Shown here in pieces: positions 1 to 6,464 of a stretch of DNA of 9,861 bases. A model generated the notes under the pieces. That model did not search any database and was not told the DNA's origin. It saw only the letters and a list, made by a program, of their open reading frames with translations. Origin of the DNA: Thermoplasmata archaeon (GTDB lineage: Archaea > Thermoplasmatota > Thermoplasmata > UBA10834); NCBI GenBank assembly GCA_025457845.1, contig JALOTO010000073.1, positions 1 to 9,861 on the forward strand. The letters run 5' to 3'. Both the position numbers and the translations under genes were made by a program. How positions within the stretch are numbered: position 1 is the stretch's first letter; each line of letters starts with the position of its first letter.

Positions 1-100
1 CGCACCCGTCACCGACACCTACGCGAAGGAGATCGGGGCAGAGGGATACAGCGGCGACGCCTCCGGCGCCGTCGATGTCGCCAAGAGGCTGGTGAAGTAA
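1..100 (+). CDS. Corrinoid protein, C-terminal end (MttC/MtbC-like), partial
   Basis: Only the last 32 residues are in the window, ending in TAA at 98-100. They include YAKEIGAEGYSGDASGAV and end AKRLVK. This resembles the C-terminal helix region of methyltransferase-associated corrinoid proteins, which end in an IGADGYxxDAxxAV type motif after the B12-binding Rossmann domain. Such proteins carry the cobalt cofactor that takes a methyl group from an MttB-type enzyme and passes it to a corrinoid:CoM or corrinoid:tetrahydrofolate/tetrahydromethanopterin methyltransferase. The gene ends 27 nt before mttB1, so the two are probably co-transcribed. The cobalt-ligating DxHxxG motif lies outside the window, so the family call rests on this short tail and on the context. 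Confidence 0.75.
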   Translation, partial: APVTDTYAKEIGAEGYSGDASGAVDVAKRLVK

Positions 101-114
101 GCACCAAGATATGA

Positions 115-121
115 TGAGGTG
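115..121 (+). promoter_or_regulatory. Ribosome binding site deciding the mttB1 start
   Basis: GAGGTGA matches the archaeal anti-SD sequence and lies 6 nt before the ATG at 128. An in-frame GTG at 119 is part of this SD itself, so the ATG is the better start. Confidence 0.7.
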
Positions 122-127
122 AACCAC

Positions 128-1597
128 ATGTCATACGGAATAAAGAAGGGAGTGAACTTCCAGATCCTCAGCGAGGACGACCTCGAGAGGATCCACTGGG
201 GCACTCTCCACATCCTGGAGAAGACCGGCGTTCAGGTAGACAGCCCGACCTGCAGGAAGATCCTGAAGGACAACGGCTGCGAGGTAGACGAGAAGACGAG
301 GGTCGCGAAGATCCCGTCCCACCTGGTCGAGGAGGCCCTCAACAAGAAGAAGACCGCCATAACCCTGGCGGGCAGGGACTCCAAGTTCGACGCGAAGCTC
401 GACATGAACACGAGCTACGTGACCGCGAACGGCAACGGCGCGGTCGCCGTCGACTTCGAGACCGGCGCGAGGAGGCCGTCCACCAAGAAGGACGTGGCGA
501 ACTCCTCGAGGATCATCGACGCTCTGCCGAACGTGCACATCCACTGGCCGATGGTCAGCTCGACGGACATGCCCGCGGGCGCCGTCCACCTGCACGACCT
601 GGACGCATCGATCAACAACACCCAGAAGCACGTCATGTACGAGACCGCGGTCACCATCTCCGACGCCAAGCACCTGGTCGAGATGGGCTACATAGCCGCG
701 GGCGGCGAGAAGCAGTACAGGCAGAGGCCGATAACCTCCTGCCTGCAGTGCACCTACGCCCCTCTGCAGCACGACGCCGGCGTCATGGACGCGAGCCTCG
801 AGCTGGCCAAGAGCGGGGTCCCGCTGGTCTTCTTCGGAATGCCCCAGCCTGGCGCGACCGGACCGGTCACGCTCGTCGGCTCGCTCGTCGTCGGCAACGC
901 CGAGGTACTGAGCGCCCTGACGATGACCCAGCTGGCACACCCCGGCTCGGCAATCATCTACGGCATGGGCAACGCCCCGCTGGACCCGAGGTCCACGATC
1001 AGGGCGGGCGGCAGCCCGGAGCACGCTCTCTCGTCCGCTATGGCGACCGAGCTCGCACACTACTACGGCATGCCGAGCTGCGTCGGCGTCTCCGCGACGG
1101 CGAAGCAGCCGGGCGACCAGGCCGTGTTCGAGTACTACACCGGCCTCGCTGGACCGCTGCTCGCGGGCGCGGACCTGATGTGCGGCGTCGGCCTGCTCGA
1201 GGACTCGAGCTGCCTGTACTATGAGCAGATCGTGATCGACAACGAGATCGCTGGCGCGATCGCCAGGCTCATAAGGGGCGAGTGGGCGGACGACGTCACG
1301 ATGGCGCTCGACGTCATCCAGAAGGTAGGCCCAGGCAAGGACTTCCTCGCGCAGAGGCACACGGTCGCCCACATGAGGGAGGAGCTCTTCATGCCCGAAC
1401 TCGTCGACAGGCGCTCGTACGACGCGTGGTCGCAGGACGGCTCGAAGAGCCTCGTGCAGAAGGCGAGGGACAAGACCAAGAAGATCCTCGCGACGCACAC
1501 CGTGCCCGGCATGGACAAGGACACCCAGGCCAAGCTCGACGCCATCATCAAGAAGGCGGAGAAGCCAGTCTGGGGCGGCGAGTCCAAGGTCTACTAG
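128..1597 (+). CDS. MttB-family corrinoid methyltransferase, non-pyrrolysine (paralog 1)
   Basis: The protein has 489 residues from the ATG at 128, close to the usual ~480-495 of the trimethylamine methyltransferase (MttB, COG5598) family. These TIM-barrel enzymes move a methyl group from a methylated amine or quaternary amine to a corrinoid protein. Family landmarks are the N-terminal ILEKTGVQV segment, NGNGAVAVDFETG, GATGPVTLVGSL, RAGGSPEH and GKDFLAQRHT. In Methanosarcina MttB a UAG-encoded pyrrolysine lies near residue 334. Here the matching loop, residues ~322-332 (SATAKQPGDQA), is read with sense codons and Gln327 lies near the Pyl site. It is therefore a non-Pyl member, like the glycine betaine enzyme MtgB and its carnitine, proline betaine and butyrobetaine relatives; the substrate cannot be read from sequence. 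A corrinoid protein gene lies just upstream and a paralog downstream. The stop is TAG, followed by 43 stop-free codons in the same frame leading into the paralog. Confidence 0.9.
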   Translation: MSYGIKKGVNFQILSEDDLERIHWGTLHILEKTGVQVDSPTCRKILKDNGCEVDEKTRVAKIPSHLVEEALNKKKTAITLAGRDSKFDAKLDMNTSYVTANGNGAVAVDFETGARRPSTKKDVANSSRIIDALPNVHIHWPMVSSTDMPAGAVHLHDLDASINNTQKHVMYETAVTISDAKHLVEMGYIAAGGEKQYRQRPITSCLQCTYAPLQHDAGVMDASLELAKSGVPLVFFGMPQPGATGPVTLVGSLVVGNAEVLSALTMTQLAHPGSAIIYGMGNAPLDPRSTIRAGGSPEHALSSAMATELAHYYGMPSCVGVSATAKQPGDQAVFEYYTGLAGPLLAGADLMCGVGLLEDSSCLYYEQIVIDNEIAGAIARLIRGEWADDVTMALDVIQKVGPGKDFLAQRHTVAHMREELFMPELVDRRSYDAWSQDGSKSLVQKARDKTKKILATHTVPGMDKDTQAKLDAIIKKAEKPVWGGESKVY

Positions 1598-1614
1598 GCC
1601 GAAACCATACACCA

Positions 1615-1659
1615 TCGGCCGGCCGAAAGGAGATTAGGCCGGCCGAGCTACGCATTTTT
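1615..1659 (+). terminator. GC-rich hairpin plus T5 between the two mttB paralogs
   Basis: TCGGCCGGCC (1615-1624) pairs with GGCCGGCCGA (1637-1646) as a perfect 10-bp stem with a 12-nt loop, and TTTTT follows at 1655-1659. It starts 17 nt after the mttB1 stop. It could be an intrinsic terminator or attenuator that lowers paralog 2 expression, or an RNA-processing site. Archaeal termination relies mainly on the T-tract, and T5 is short, so the role is uncertain. The stem itself is certain. Confidence 0.45.
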
Positions 1660-1663
1660 CAAC

Positions 1664-1689
1664 TCTCCCCACCGGACGGGGTCCGGAGA
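1664..1689 (+). other. Small overlapping hairpins upstream of mttB2
   Basis: CCGGA (1672-1676) pairs with TCCGG (1682-1686) over a 5-nt loop, flanked by TCTCC (1664-1668) and GGAGA (1685-1689). CCCC (1667-1670) can instead pair with GGGG (1678-1681). These foldings exclude one another. They lie 40-60 nt before the mttB2 start. The function is unknown and the stems are short. Confidence 0.25.
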
Positions 1690-1726
1690 AGCCAGACTCA
1701 CTCTCATCAAATGGGGGAACCACAAG

Positions 1727-3172
1727 ATGGTCAACAGCATACCCGTCACCTGCAGACGCAACGTCCTCGACGACCACGGCGTCGGACTGATCAACCGCGG
1801 CGCCATCGAGATCCTCGAGAGGACCGGTGTCGCCGTAAGGAGCGAAAAAGCGCAGAAGATGCTAGCGGACGCGGGCTGCGACGTGGACAAGAAAAGCGCC
1901 ATCGTCAAGTTCCCCGAATCGCTGGTCCTGGAGATGTCCAGGAAGAACGACCGCTGCGTCACGTTCTACGGGCGCACGCGCAAGCACGACGCCAAGCTGG
2001 ACGGCGAGCACACGTACGTGTGCAGCGACGGCAACGGGACCATGGCGCTCGACTTCGAGACGAGGCAGCGCCGCGAATCGAAGAAGTCGGACGTCGCTCG
2101 CAGCGCGTTCATAGCCGACGCCCTCCCCGGGCACGGCGTCAACTGGCCGAACGTCACGTCCCAGGACGTGCCCGACGGCACGAGGCACATACACGACCTG
2201 CAGGCCTCGATGGAGAACACGGAGAAGCACATCACCATCGCCACTGACACCACGACGTGGGAGGTCGAGGACGTCATAGAGCTCGCCTCCGCCGCTGTCG
2301 GCGGGAGGGAGGAGCTCAGGAAGAGGCCGCACATATCGTCCATACACACGAGCTCGTCCCCGCTCGTCATAGAGGGCGAGGGGCTCGAGGCCGGGTTCGT
2401 CGCGGCGGACGCGGGCATCCCGATCTGCTTCTACGTCATGCCTGGACCGGGCGCGACCGGACCGGCCACGCTCGCGGGCGCGGTGACCGTCGGCGTCGCA
2501 GAGGCGCTCGCGGGGAACACCATCTTCCAGCTCAACAGGCCCGGCACGCCCTTCGTGTTCTCCTGCGGGATGGCCCCGCTTGACATGAAGACCTCGACCC
2601 GCGCGGGCGGCGCGCCCGAGCACGGCCTGACCTCGGCAGCGTATGCGCAGATGGCGCACCACTACGGGTTCCCGGCGCTCGTCGGCGGCTTCGTCTCCAC
2701 GGCGAAGGAGCCGGACCAGCAGGCCGCGTACGACAAGTTCGCCTCCGCGCTCACGCCCATCATGGCGGGCGCGGACATGATAGCGGGCATAGGCCTTCTC
2801 GAGGACTGCAGGACCGTCTGGCTCGAGCAGCTCGTGATCGACTCCGAGATATCGAGGATCATCGGCCGCATGGCCCGCGGGATTGAGGTCACGGAGGAGG
2901 CGCTCGCCCTCGACGTCGTCCACAGGGTCGGCGTCGGCAAGGACTTCCTCGGCCAGAGGCACACCATGGAGAAGTTCAGGACCGAGCACTTCCTGCCGAC
3001 CGTCACGGACAGGTCGTCCTGGGACAGCTGGGTAGCGAAGGGCTCGAAGACCACGCTCCAGCGCGCCGGCGAGGAGGTCAGGCGCATCTTCAAGGAGCAC
3101 AGGGTCGAGCCGGTCAGGAGCGAGGTCGGCGAGGTCGCCGCCGCGCTCATCAAGAAGCGTACCAAGAAGTGA
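1727..3172 (+). CDS. MttB-family corrinoid methyltransferase, non-pyrrolysine (paralog 2)
   Basis: This 481-residue MttB-family (COG5598) TIM-barrel methyltransferase aligns with the preceding gene over essentially its whole length. Shared landmarks are IEILERTGVAV, DGNGTMALDFET, MPGPGATGPATLAG, RAGGAPEHGLTSA, GIGLLEDCR and GKDFLGQRHTMEKF. The Pyl-site loop, residues ~322-333, reads VSTAKEPDQQAA with Glu328 near the pyrrolysine position, so it is also a non-Pyl enzyme. The residue differs from that of paralog 1 (Gln), which hints at a different substrate or an altered active site. The start is preceded by GGGGGA at 1713-1718 and a GGGGAACCACAAG context much like GGTGAACCAC before mttB1. That suggests the duplication included the ribosome binding site. 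It lies 129 nt after mttB1 in the same frame. It ends in TGA, 6 nt from the convergent Lrp gene. It is probably transcribed from the upstream operon promoter, subject to the intergenic hairpin. Confidence 0.9.
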   Translation: MVNSIPVTCRRNVLDDHGVGLINRGAIEILERTGVAVRSEKAQKMLADAGCDVDKKSAIVKFPESLVLEMSRKNDRCVTFYGRTRKHDAKLDGEHTYVCSDGNGTMALDFETRQRRESKKSDVARSAFIADALPGHGVNWPNVTSQDVPDGTRHIHDLQASMENTEKHITIATDTTTWEVEDVIELASAAVGGREELRKRPHISSIHTSSSPLVIEGEGLEAGFVAADAGIPICFYVMPGPGATGPATLAGAVTVGVAEALAGNTIFQLNRPGTPFVFSCGMAPLDMKTSTRAGGAPEHGLTSAAYAQMAHHYGFPALVGGFVSTAKEPDQQAAYDKFASALTPIMAGADMIAGIGLLEDCRTVWLEQLVIDSEISRIIGRMARGIEVTEEALALDVVHRVGVGKDFLGQRHTMEKFRTEHFLPTVTDRSSWDSWVAKGSKTTLQRAGEEVRRIFKEHRVEPVRSEVGEVAAALIKKRTKK

Positions 3173-3178
3173 GCCCGG

Positions 3179-3616
3179 CTACTCCTTGACCGTGGAGAAC
3201 ACAGCACACGTCAGCGTACGCGCCACGCCCTTGACGTCGCGGAGCCTGTCTATGACCAGCTTCCCGATCTCCTCCATGTCGGCGCCGCGGACCTTCAGGA
3301 GCATGTCGTACTCCCCGGATATCATGTGGACGGCGTGGACGCCGTCCATCTCGGCGATCTCCTCGGCAGTCTCCCTCTGGGAACGGCCCTCGTGCGGGTC
3401 GAACTGGGCGAGTATGAACGCGGAGACGCCGGCTCCCAGCTGGGAGTAGTCCGGAACCGCCGTGTACTTCAGAATGACCTTCCTCTCCTCCATCCTCGCG
3501 ATCCTGTCGTGGACGGTGGCCCTAGGCATGTCCAACGAGCGGGCTATCGCCTTGGTGGTCTTCCTCGAGTCCTCCATCAGCTCGCCCAGTATCGCGCGGT
3601 CCTTCTCGTCGACCAT
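3179..3616 (-). CDS. Lrp/AsnC-family transcriptional regulator
   Basis: This is a cytosolic one-component regulator of 145 residues from the ATG at 3616. Residues ~5-50 form the winged HTH (ARSLDMPRATVHDRIARMEE is the helix-turn-helix core). Residues ~62-140 form the RAM/AsnC ligand-sensing domain with the hallmark GEYDMLLKVRG at 101-111. Family members bind amino acids and form dimers to octamers on AT-rich palindromes. A first ATG lies at 3625, giving three extra residues. The TATA-like ATATATAAAA on this strand (3635-3644) predicts transcription starting near 3615, so the ATG at 3616 fits a leaderless mRNA and gives the usual VDEKDRAIL beginning. The gene is divergent from an asparagine synthetase, recalling E. 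coli asnC/asnA, so that gene and itself are the likely targets. The stop is TAG; the convergent mttB2 ends 6 nt away. Confidence 0.9.
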   Translation of the reverse strand: MVDEKDRAILGELMEDSRKTTKAIARSLDMPRATVHDRIARMEERKVILKYTAVPDYSQLGAGVSAFILAQFDPHEGRSQRETAEEIAEMDGVHAVHMISGEYDMLLKVRGADMEEIGKLVIDRLRDVKGVARTLTCAVFSTVKE

Positions 3617-3634
3617 ATCCGTCATAATGACGGA

Positions 3635-3652
3635 TTTTATATATCAATATTG
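3635..3652 (-). promoter_or_regulatory. TATA box of the Lrp/AsnC gene, with adjoining palindrome
   Basis: On the minus strand this reads CAATATTGATATATAAAA. ATATATAAAA is a strong archaeal TATA box, centred about 25 nt from the ATG at 3616, which implies a leaderless transcript. The perfect palindrome CAATATTG (3645-3652) abuts it in the BRE position and could be part of an autoregulatory operator. Confidence 0.6.
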
Positions 3653-3663
3653 CCCAAAGACCG

Positions 3664-3671
3664 GATATATT
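3664..3671 (+). promoter_or_regulatory. Second TATA-like element in the lrp-asnA spacer
   Basis: GATATATT lies midway between the two divergent promoters. It may be an alternative asnA TATA box (transcript start near 3692) or a regulator site. It is one of three GATATAT heptamers in the spacer, the others being at 3639-3645 (minus strand) and 3694-3700. Confidence 0.3.
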
Positions 3672-3693
3672 CTGGGAAATTCATCGTAATGAT

Positions 3694-3701
3694 GATATAT
3701 C
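3694..3701 (+). promoter_or_regulatory. Probable TATA box of the asparagine synthetase gene
   Basis: GATATATC is a perfect 8-bp palindrome in an AT-rich stretch. With usual archaeal spacing, transcription would start near 3722-3724, about 40 nt before the ATG at 3764 and at the foot of the hairpin 3720-3744. Confidence 0.5.
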
Positions 3702-3719
3702 GCGCTCGACTAACCGTCA

Positions 3720-3744
3720 CTTGCACGCCGGGAAGGCGCGCAAG
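3720..3744 (+). promoter_or_regulatory. Near-perfect hairpin/palindrome in the asnA leader
   Basis: CTTGCACGCC (3720-3729) and GGCGCGCAAG (3735-3744) form a 10-bp stem with one A-C mismatch, closed by the loop GGGAA. It lies 19 nt before the start codon and just upstream of the SD (GGTG at 3753-3756). At the DNA level it would suit a dimeric regulator binding at the transcript start; at the RNA level it would be a 5'-end stem-loop. The structure is clear, the role is inferred. Confidence 0.5.
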
Positions 3745-3763
3745 AAGACACAGGTGTTGAAGA

Positions 3764-4837
3764 ATGAGGACGCAGAGCATCACTTGGATGCCCGAGATGA
3801 AGGCAGAGAGGACGAAGCCCGCCATGGCCGCCCCTAGCCACGACACGGCGGAGGCGGCGCACGCAAGGATATCCGAGTCCGTCCTCAACCGCAGGAGCGT
3901 CTTCAAGACCGAGCGGATGCAGGCGGTCCTCAAGCTCCAGGACAAGCTGTTCAGGATCGTCAGGGACGAGATGAGCAGGGCCGGTTACCTCGAACTCCAG
4001 GCGCCGATCATAGGCCCCGCCACCGATCCCGGAATCAGGGGCGCGGGCCAGGTCTCGTTCGACTACTACGGCACCGAGTTCAAGATCATGAGCTCCATGA
4101 TACTCTACAAGCAGATGGCAGCCGACACGCTCGGGAAGATCTACGCCTTCTCCCCGAACGTCAGGCTCGAGCCCCTGGCGAGCGCGGTCACGGGCCGCCA
4201 CCTCGCGGAGTTCTACCAGATAGACATGGAGGAGGCCGACGGGACCATGGACAGCACCATGAGGCACGTCGAGCAGCTGATCTTCGTCGTCGCCAAGAAG
4301 GTGAAGGAGACCGCAGGCGACGAGCTCAAGGTGCTCGGAAGGAGGCTGGACGCCCCCGAGGGACGATTCAAGACATACACATACGCCCAGATGCACGCGA
4401 TGGCAGAGAAGGAGGGCGTCCCGTTCAAGTTCGGTGACGAGCTCCCCTGGGAAGCCGAGGCCGCGGTCTCGAAGAAGGAGAGGTACCCGTTCTGGGTCGT
4501 GGACTATCCCACGGGCTCGAGGGGCTTCTACTACATCGAGGATCCGGACAGACCCGGCACCCTCCGCACGATGGACCTCATCTACCCAGAGGGGTTCGGC
4601 GAGGCCGGAAGCGGCGGCGAGAGGGAGTACAGGCACGATGTCGTCGCGATGAAGATGCGCGAGGGCGGCGACGACCCTGCCAAGTACAAGTGGTACATGG
4701 ACATGCTCAGGGAGGGCATACGCCCGTCCTGCGGCATCGGCCTAGGGGTCGAGAGGATGACCAGGTACCTCACCGGGCAGTACTCCATAGTCGACTGCGC
4801 CCCATTCCCGAAGGTACCCGGCCTCGCATCACCGTGA
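3764..4837 (+). CDS. asnA: Archaeal asparagine synthetase (AsnRS-related, AS-AR type)
   Basis: Makes asparagine from aspartate, ATP and an amino donor in the cytosol, through an aspartyl-adenylate. It is a class II aaRS catalytic core without an anticodon-binding domain, like the Pyrococcus abyssi AsnRS-related synthetase. Visible landmarks are SMILYKQMAA (111-120) and the motif 2 region SPNVRLE with GRHLAEFYQIDMEEA (130-158). Then come the ATP-site stretch GFGEAGSGGEREY (277-289), motif 3 GIGLGVERM (324-332) and the family ending PFPKVPG. At 357 residues it is about 60 longer than the Pyrococcus enzyme (~294 aa, from memory). Part of this is a poorly conserved N-terminal extension of ~45 residues. 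The ATG at 3764 was chosen because GGTG lies 7 nt upstream; Met9, Met12 or Met21 are alternatives. It is divergent from an AsnC-family gene, its probable regulator. It is not a pyrrolysyl- or asparaginyl-tRNA synthetase, since no tRNA-binding domain is present. Confidence 0.85.
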   Translation: MRTQSITWMPEMKAERTKPAMAAPSHDTAEAAHARISESVLNRRSVFKTERMQAVLKLQDKLFRIVRDEMSRAGYLELQAPIIGPATDPGIRGAGQVSFDYYGTEFKIMSSMILYKQMAADTLGKIYAFSPNVRLEPLASAVTGRHLAEFYQIDMEEADGTMDSTMRHVEQLIFVVAKKVKETAGDELKVLGRRLDAPEGRFKTYTYAQMHAMAEKEGVPFKFGDELPWEAEAAVSKKERYPFWVVDYPTGSRGFYYIEDPDRPGTLRTMDLIYPEGFGEAGSGGEREYRHDVVAMKMREGGDDPAKYKWYMDMLREGIRPSCGIGLGVERMTRYLTGQYSIVDCAPFPKVPGLASP

Positions 4838-4882
4838 CCCTGTGCGCGACCGGGCCGGGACGGGGGATCAGCTATATCCCAT

Positions 4883-4910
4883 GCTGCCCAGTGGATGATT
4901 CATGGGCAGC
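4883..4910 (+). repeat. Inverted repeat downstream of asnA
   Basis: GCTGCCCA (4883-4890) and TGGGCAGC (4903-4910) form a perfect 8-bp stem with a 12-nt loop, starting 45 nt after the asnA stop. No T-run follows, so a classic terminator is doubtful. It may be an mRNA 3'-end structure or a protein-binding palindrome. Confidence 0.4.
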
Positions 4911-4950
4911 CCTGCAGGTCCTGACATGTCTGGCATAGAGTCTAATACCA

Positions 4951-4968
4951 GGTAAAACGATGTTATAG
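4951..4968 (+). promoter_or_regulatory. Candidate promoter of the histidine kinase gene
   Basis: GGTAAAACGATGTTATAG combines a purine-rich BRE-like AAAAC with TTATAG (4963-4968). Predicted initiation near 4992 would leave a leader of about 24 nt containing the SD. The TATA match is only moderate. Confidence 0.35.
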
Positions 4969-5004
4969 CGTCGAGCATCATCGATTCATCCGCAGCGAAG
5001 TCGC

Positions 5005-5008
5005 GAGG
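5005..5008 (+). promoter_or_regulatory. Ribosome binding site deciding the kinase start
   Basis: GAGG within GAGGGGTG lies 7 nt before the ATG at 5016. The in-frame GTG at 5010 is part of the SD-like run and too close to it, so the ATG is preferred. Confidence 0.55.
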
Positions 5009-5015
5009 GGTGCAC

Positions 5016-6437
5016 ATGGTCAAGGTTCTTCTGGTCGACGACGAGAGGGGCGTCCTCGATACGCTCAAACTGTTCCTCGAGAGAGGCGGCATGATGGAGG
5101 TCGACTGCGCATCCTCGGCGCAGGAGGCCATGCGGACACTCGGTTCGGAACGATACGACGTGGTCGTATCGGACTACATGATGCCGGGGATGGACGGCAT
5201 CGAGCTCCTGAAGACTCTGAGGAACACGGGCAACACCATCCCCTTCGTCCTCCTCACAGGAAGGGGGAGGGAGGACGTCGCCATGCAGGCCCTAAATGAG
5301 GGAGCTGATTTTTACATACAGAAGTCAGGCGAAATAGTCCTGATGACCGGCGAACTGAAGAACATGATCTTGCAGAGCGTCCATAGGGACCAGGCCGAGA
5401 AGGCTGAGAGGCAAGCGCGGCAGAGATTCGAACTCTTCACCCGCGGCTCCAGTGACATGATATACAGGATGCAGCTCAAACCGTCGGTAGCCATGGAGTA
5501 CATGAGCCCGTCGGTGGAGCTCTTCGTCGGATACACCGCGGATGAGTTCTACAAGGACCCGGGACTCATCTTCAAGTGCATCCATCCTGACGACATGAAG
5601 CCCTTGGAGGAGGCGATCGTCCACCCGGAAACGTACGACGGGCCAGTGGCTTTCAGGTGGATCCACAAGGACGGGAGCATAGTCTGGGCAGAGGACGTCT
5701 GGGTTCCAGTGCGGAACGAGAACGGCGATATAGTGGCCGTGGACGGCATAAGCAGGGACATCACGACCCACGTCGCGACCGAGGAGGCACTGAAGAACGC
5801 CACCAAGAGGCTCGCTCTCCTCGGCAGGATGATAAAGCACGACGCTCTGAACCAGCTCGCGCTGATCCAGAACACTGCGGAGATGGCCATGCGTAACAGG
5901 TCTGGACAGCCCAACGACGGACTTGCCAGGATCATCGCTGCGGCTCACATCATCAAGATGCAGCTTGAGTTCTCAGGATACGAGCTCGATGAGATTGCGG
6001 AAAGACCGACCTGGATAACGCTGAAGGATGCAGTCGACCGCGGGGTCTCCTTGGCACGCCCGGACGGGCTGAGCATCAGCACAGACGTGGAGGACGTCGA
6101 ACTGCCGGGGGGAATCATCCTCGCGAGAGTCCTGAGCAACCTCATAGAAGACTCCATGACGCACGGAGAGAAGGCGAAGTACGTGCGAATCAGCACCAAG
6201 AGAGACGAGGCGGGCATCGACTTGATCTACGCGGACGACGGCGTCGGCATAGAGAAGGAGCTGAAGGAGCGAATCTTCGAGAAGGGGTTCGGGAAGAGGA
6301 CGGGATACGGCCTCTACCTCTCGAGGGAGGTCCTCGCGCTGAGCGGGATATCGATAAGGGAGGACGGCGTGCCAGGGTCCGGCGCCAGGTTCGTGATCCA
6401 CATCCCGAACGATGTGATTAGAAGGGCCAGGAAGTGA
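5016..6437 (+). CDS. Soluble histidine kinase with N-terminal receiver and PAS domain
   Basis: The protein has 473 residues with no transmembrane segment, so it should be cytosolic. Residues ~2-122 are a CheY-like receiver: acidic pocket D8/D9, phosphoacceptor D53 in VSDYMMPGMDG, T81 and K103. A short linker helix (~123-140) leads to a PAS/PAC module (~135-252), with FRWIHKDGSIVWAEDVWVPV then DGISRDIT. The dimerisation/phosphoacceptor helix follows, with H275 in KHDALNQL, an HDxxN box common in methanogen and other euryarchaeal kinases. The HATPase domain (~365-465) has the N-box NLIEDS, G1 DDGVGI (407-412), EKGFGKRTGYGLYLS as ATP lid and G2, and a final GSGARFVIHIP. The N-box has Asp379 where the Mg-binding Asn is usual. 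The receiver-first order suggests input from another kinase and onward phosphotransfer. No cognate regulator or output gene is adjacent, so the signal is unknown. Confidence 0.88.
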   Translation: MVKVLLVDDERGVLDTLKLFLERGGMMEVDCASSAQEAMRTLGSERYDVVVSDYMMPGMDGIELLKTLRNTGNTIPFVLLTGRGREDVAMQALNEGADFYIQKSGEIVLMTGELKNMILQSVHRDQAEKAERQARQRFELFTRGSSDMIYRMQLKPSVAMEYMSPSVELFVGYTADEFYKDPGLIFKCIHPDDMKPLEEAIVHPETYDGPVAFRWIHKDGSIVWAEDVWVPVRNENGDIVAVDGISRDITTHVATEEALKNATKRLALLGRMIKHDALNQLALIQNTAEMAMRNRSGQPNDGLARIIAAAHIIKMQLEFSGYELDEIAERPTWITLKDAVDRGVSLARPDGLSISTDVEDVELPGGIILARVLSNLIEDSMTHGEKAKYVRISTKRDEAGIDLIYADDGVGIEKELKERIFEKGFGKRTGYGLYLSREVLALSGISIREDGVPGSGARFVIHIPNDVIRRARK

Positions 6438-6464
6438 GATGGGGCGCTCCGGGTAGCGGGACCG

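Noticed and set aside
131..1615. A 494-codon open frame antisense to mttB1
   Set aside because: It is rich in Arg, Val, Leu, Asp and Gly with no recognisable motif. It mirrors the GC-biased third positions of mttB1, a common shadow in GC-rich genomes.
1617..1644. The two GGCCGGCC sites as mobile-element ends
   Set aside because: There is no transposase, target duplication or longer terminal repeat; a hairpin explains them better.
1282..2247. A 321-codon plus-strand frame spanning the mttB1-mttB2 junction
   Set aside because: It is Arg/Gly-rich low-complexity sequence in the wrong frame of both genes.
1862..3100. A 412-codon open frame antisense to mttB2
   Set aside because: Same kind of compositional shadow in the same relation to its partner gene, with no domain seen.
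3710..4636. A 308-codon open frame antisense to asnA
   Set aside because: It overlaps a clear class II synthetase-fold gene and the structured leader, and shows no motif.
3764..4837. Pyrrolysyl-tRNA synthetase, suspected because of the neighbouring mttB genes
   Set aside because: The ending PFPKVPG, the GSGGEREY stretch and the overall layout match AsnRS-related asparagine synthetase, and UAG is used as a normal stop here.
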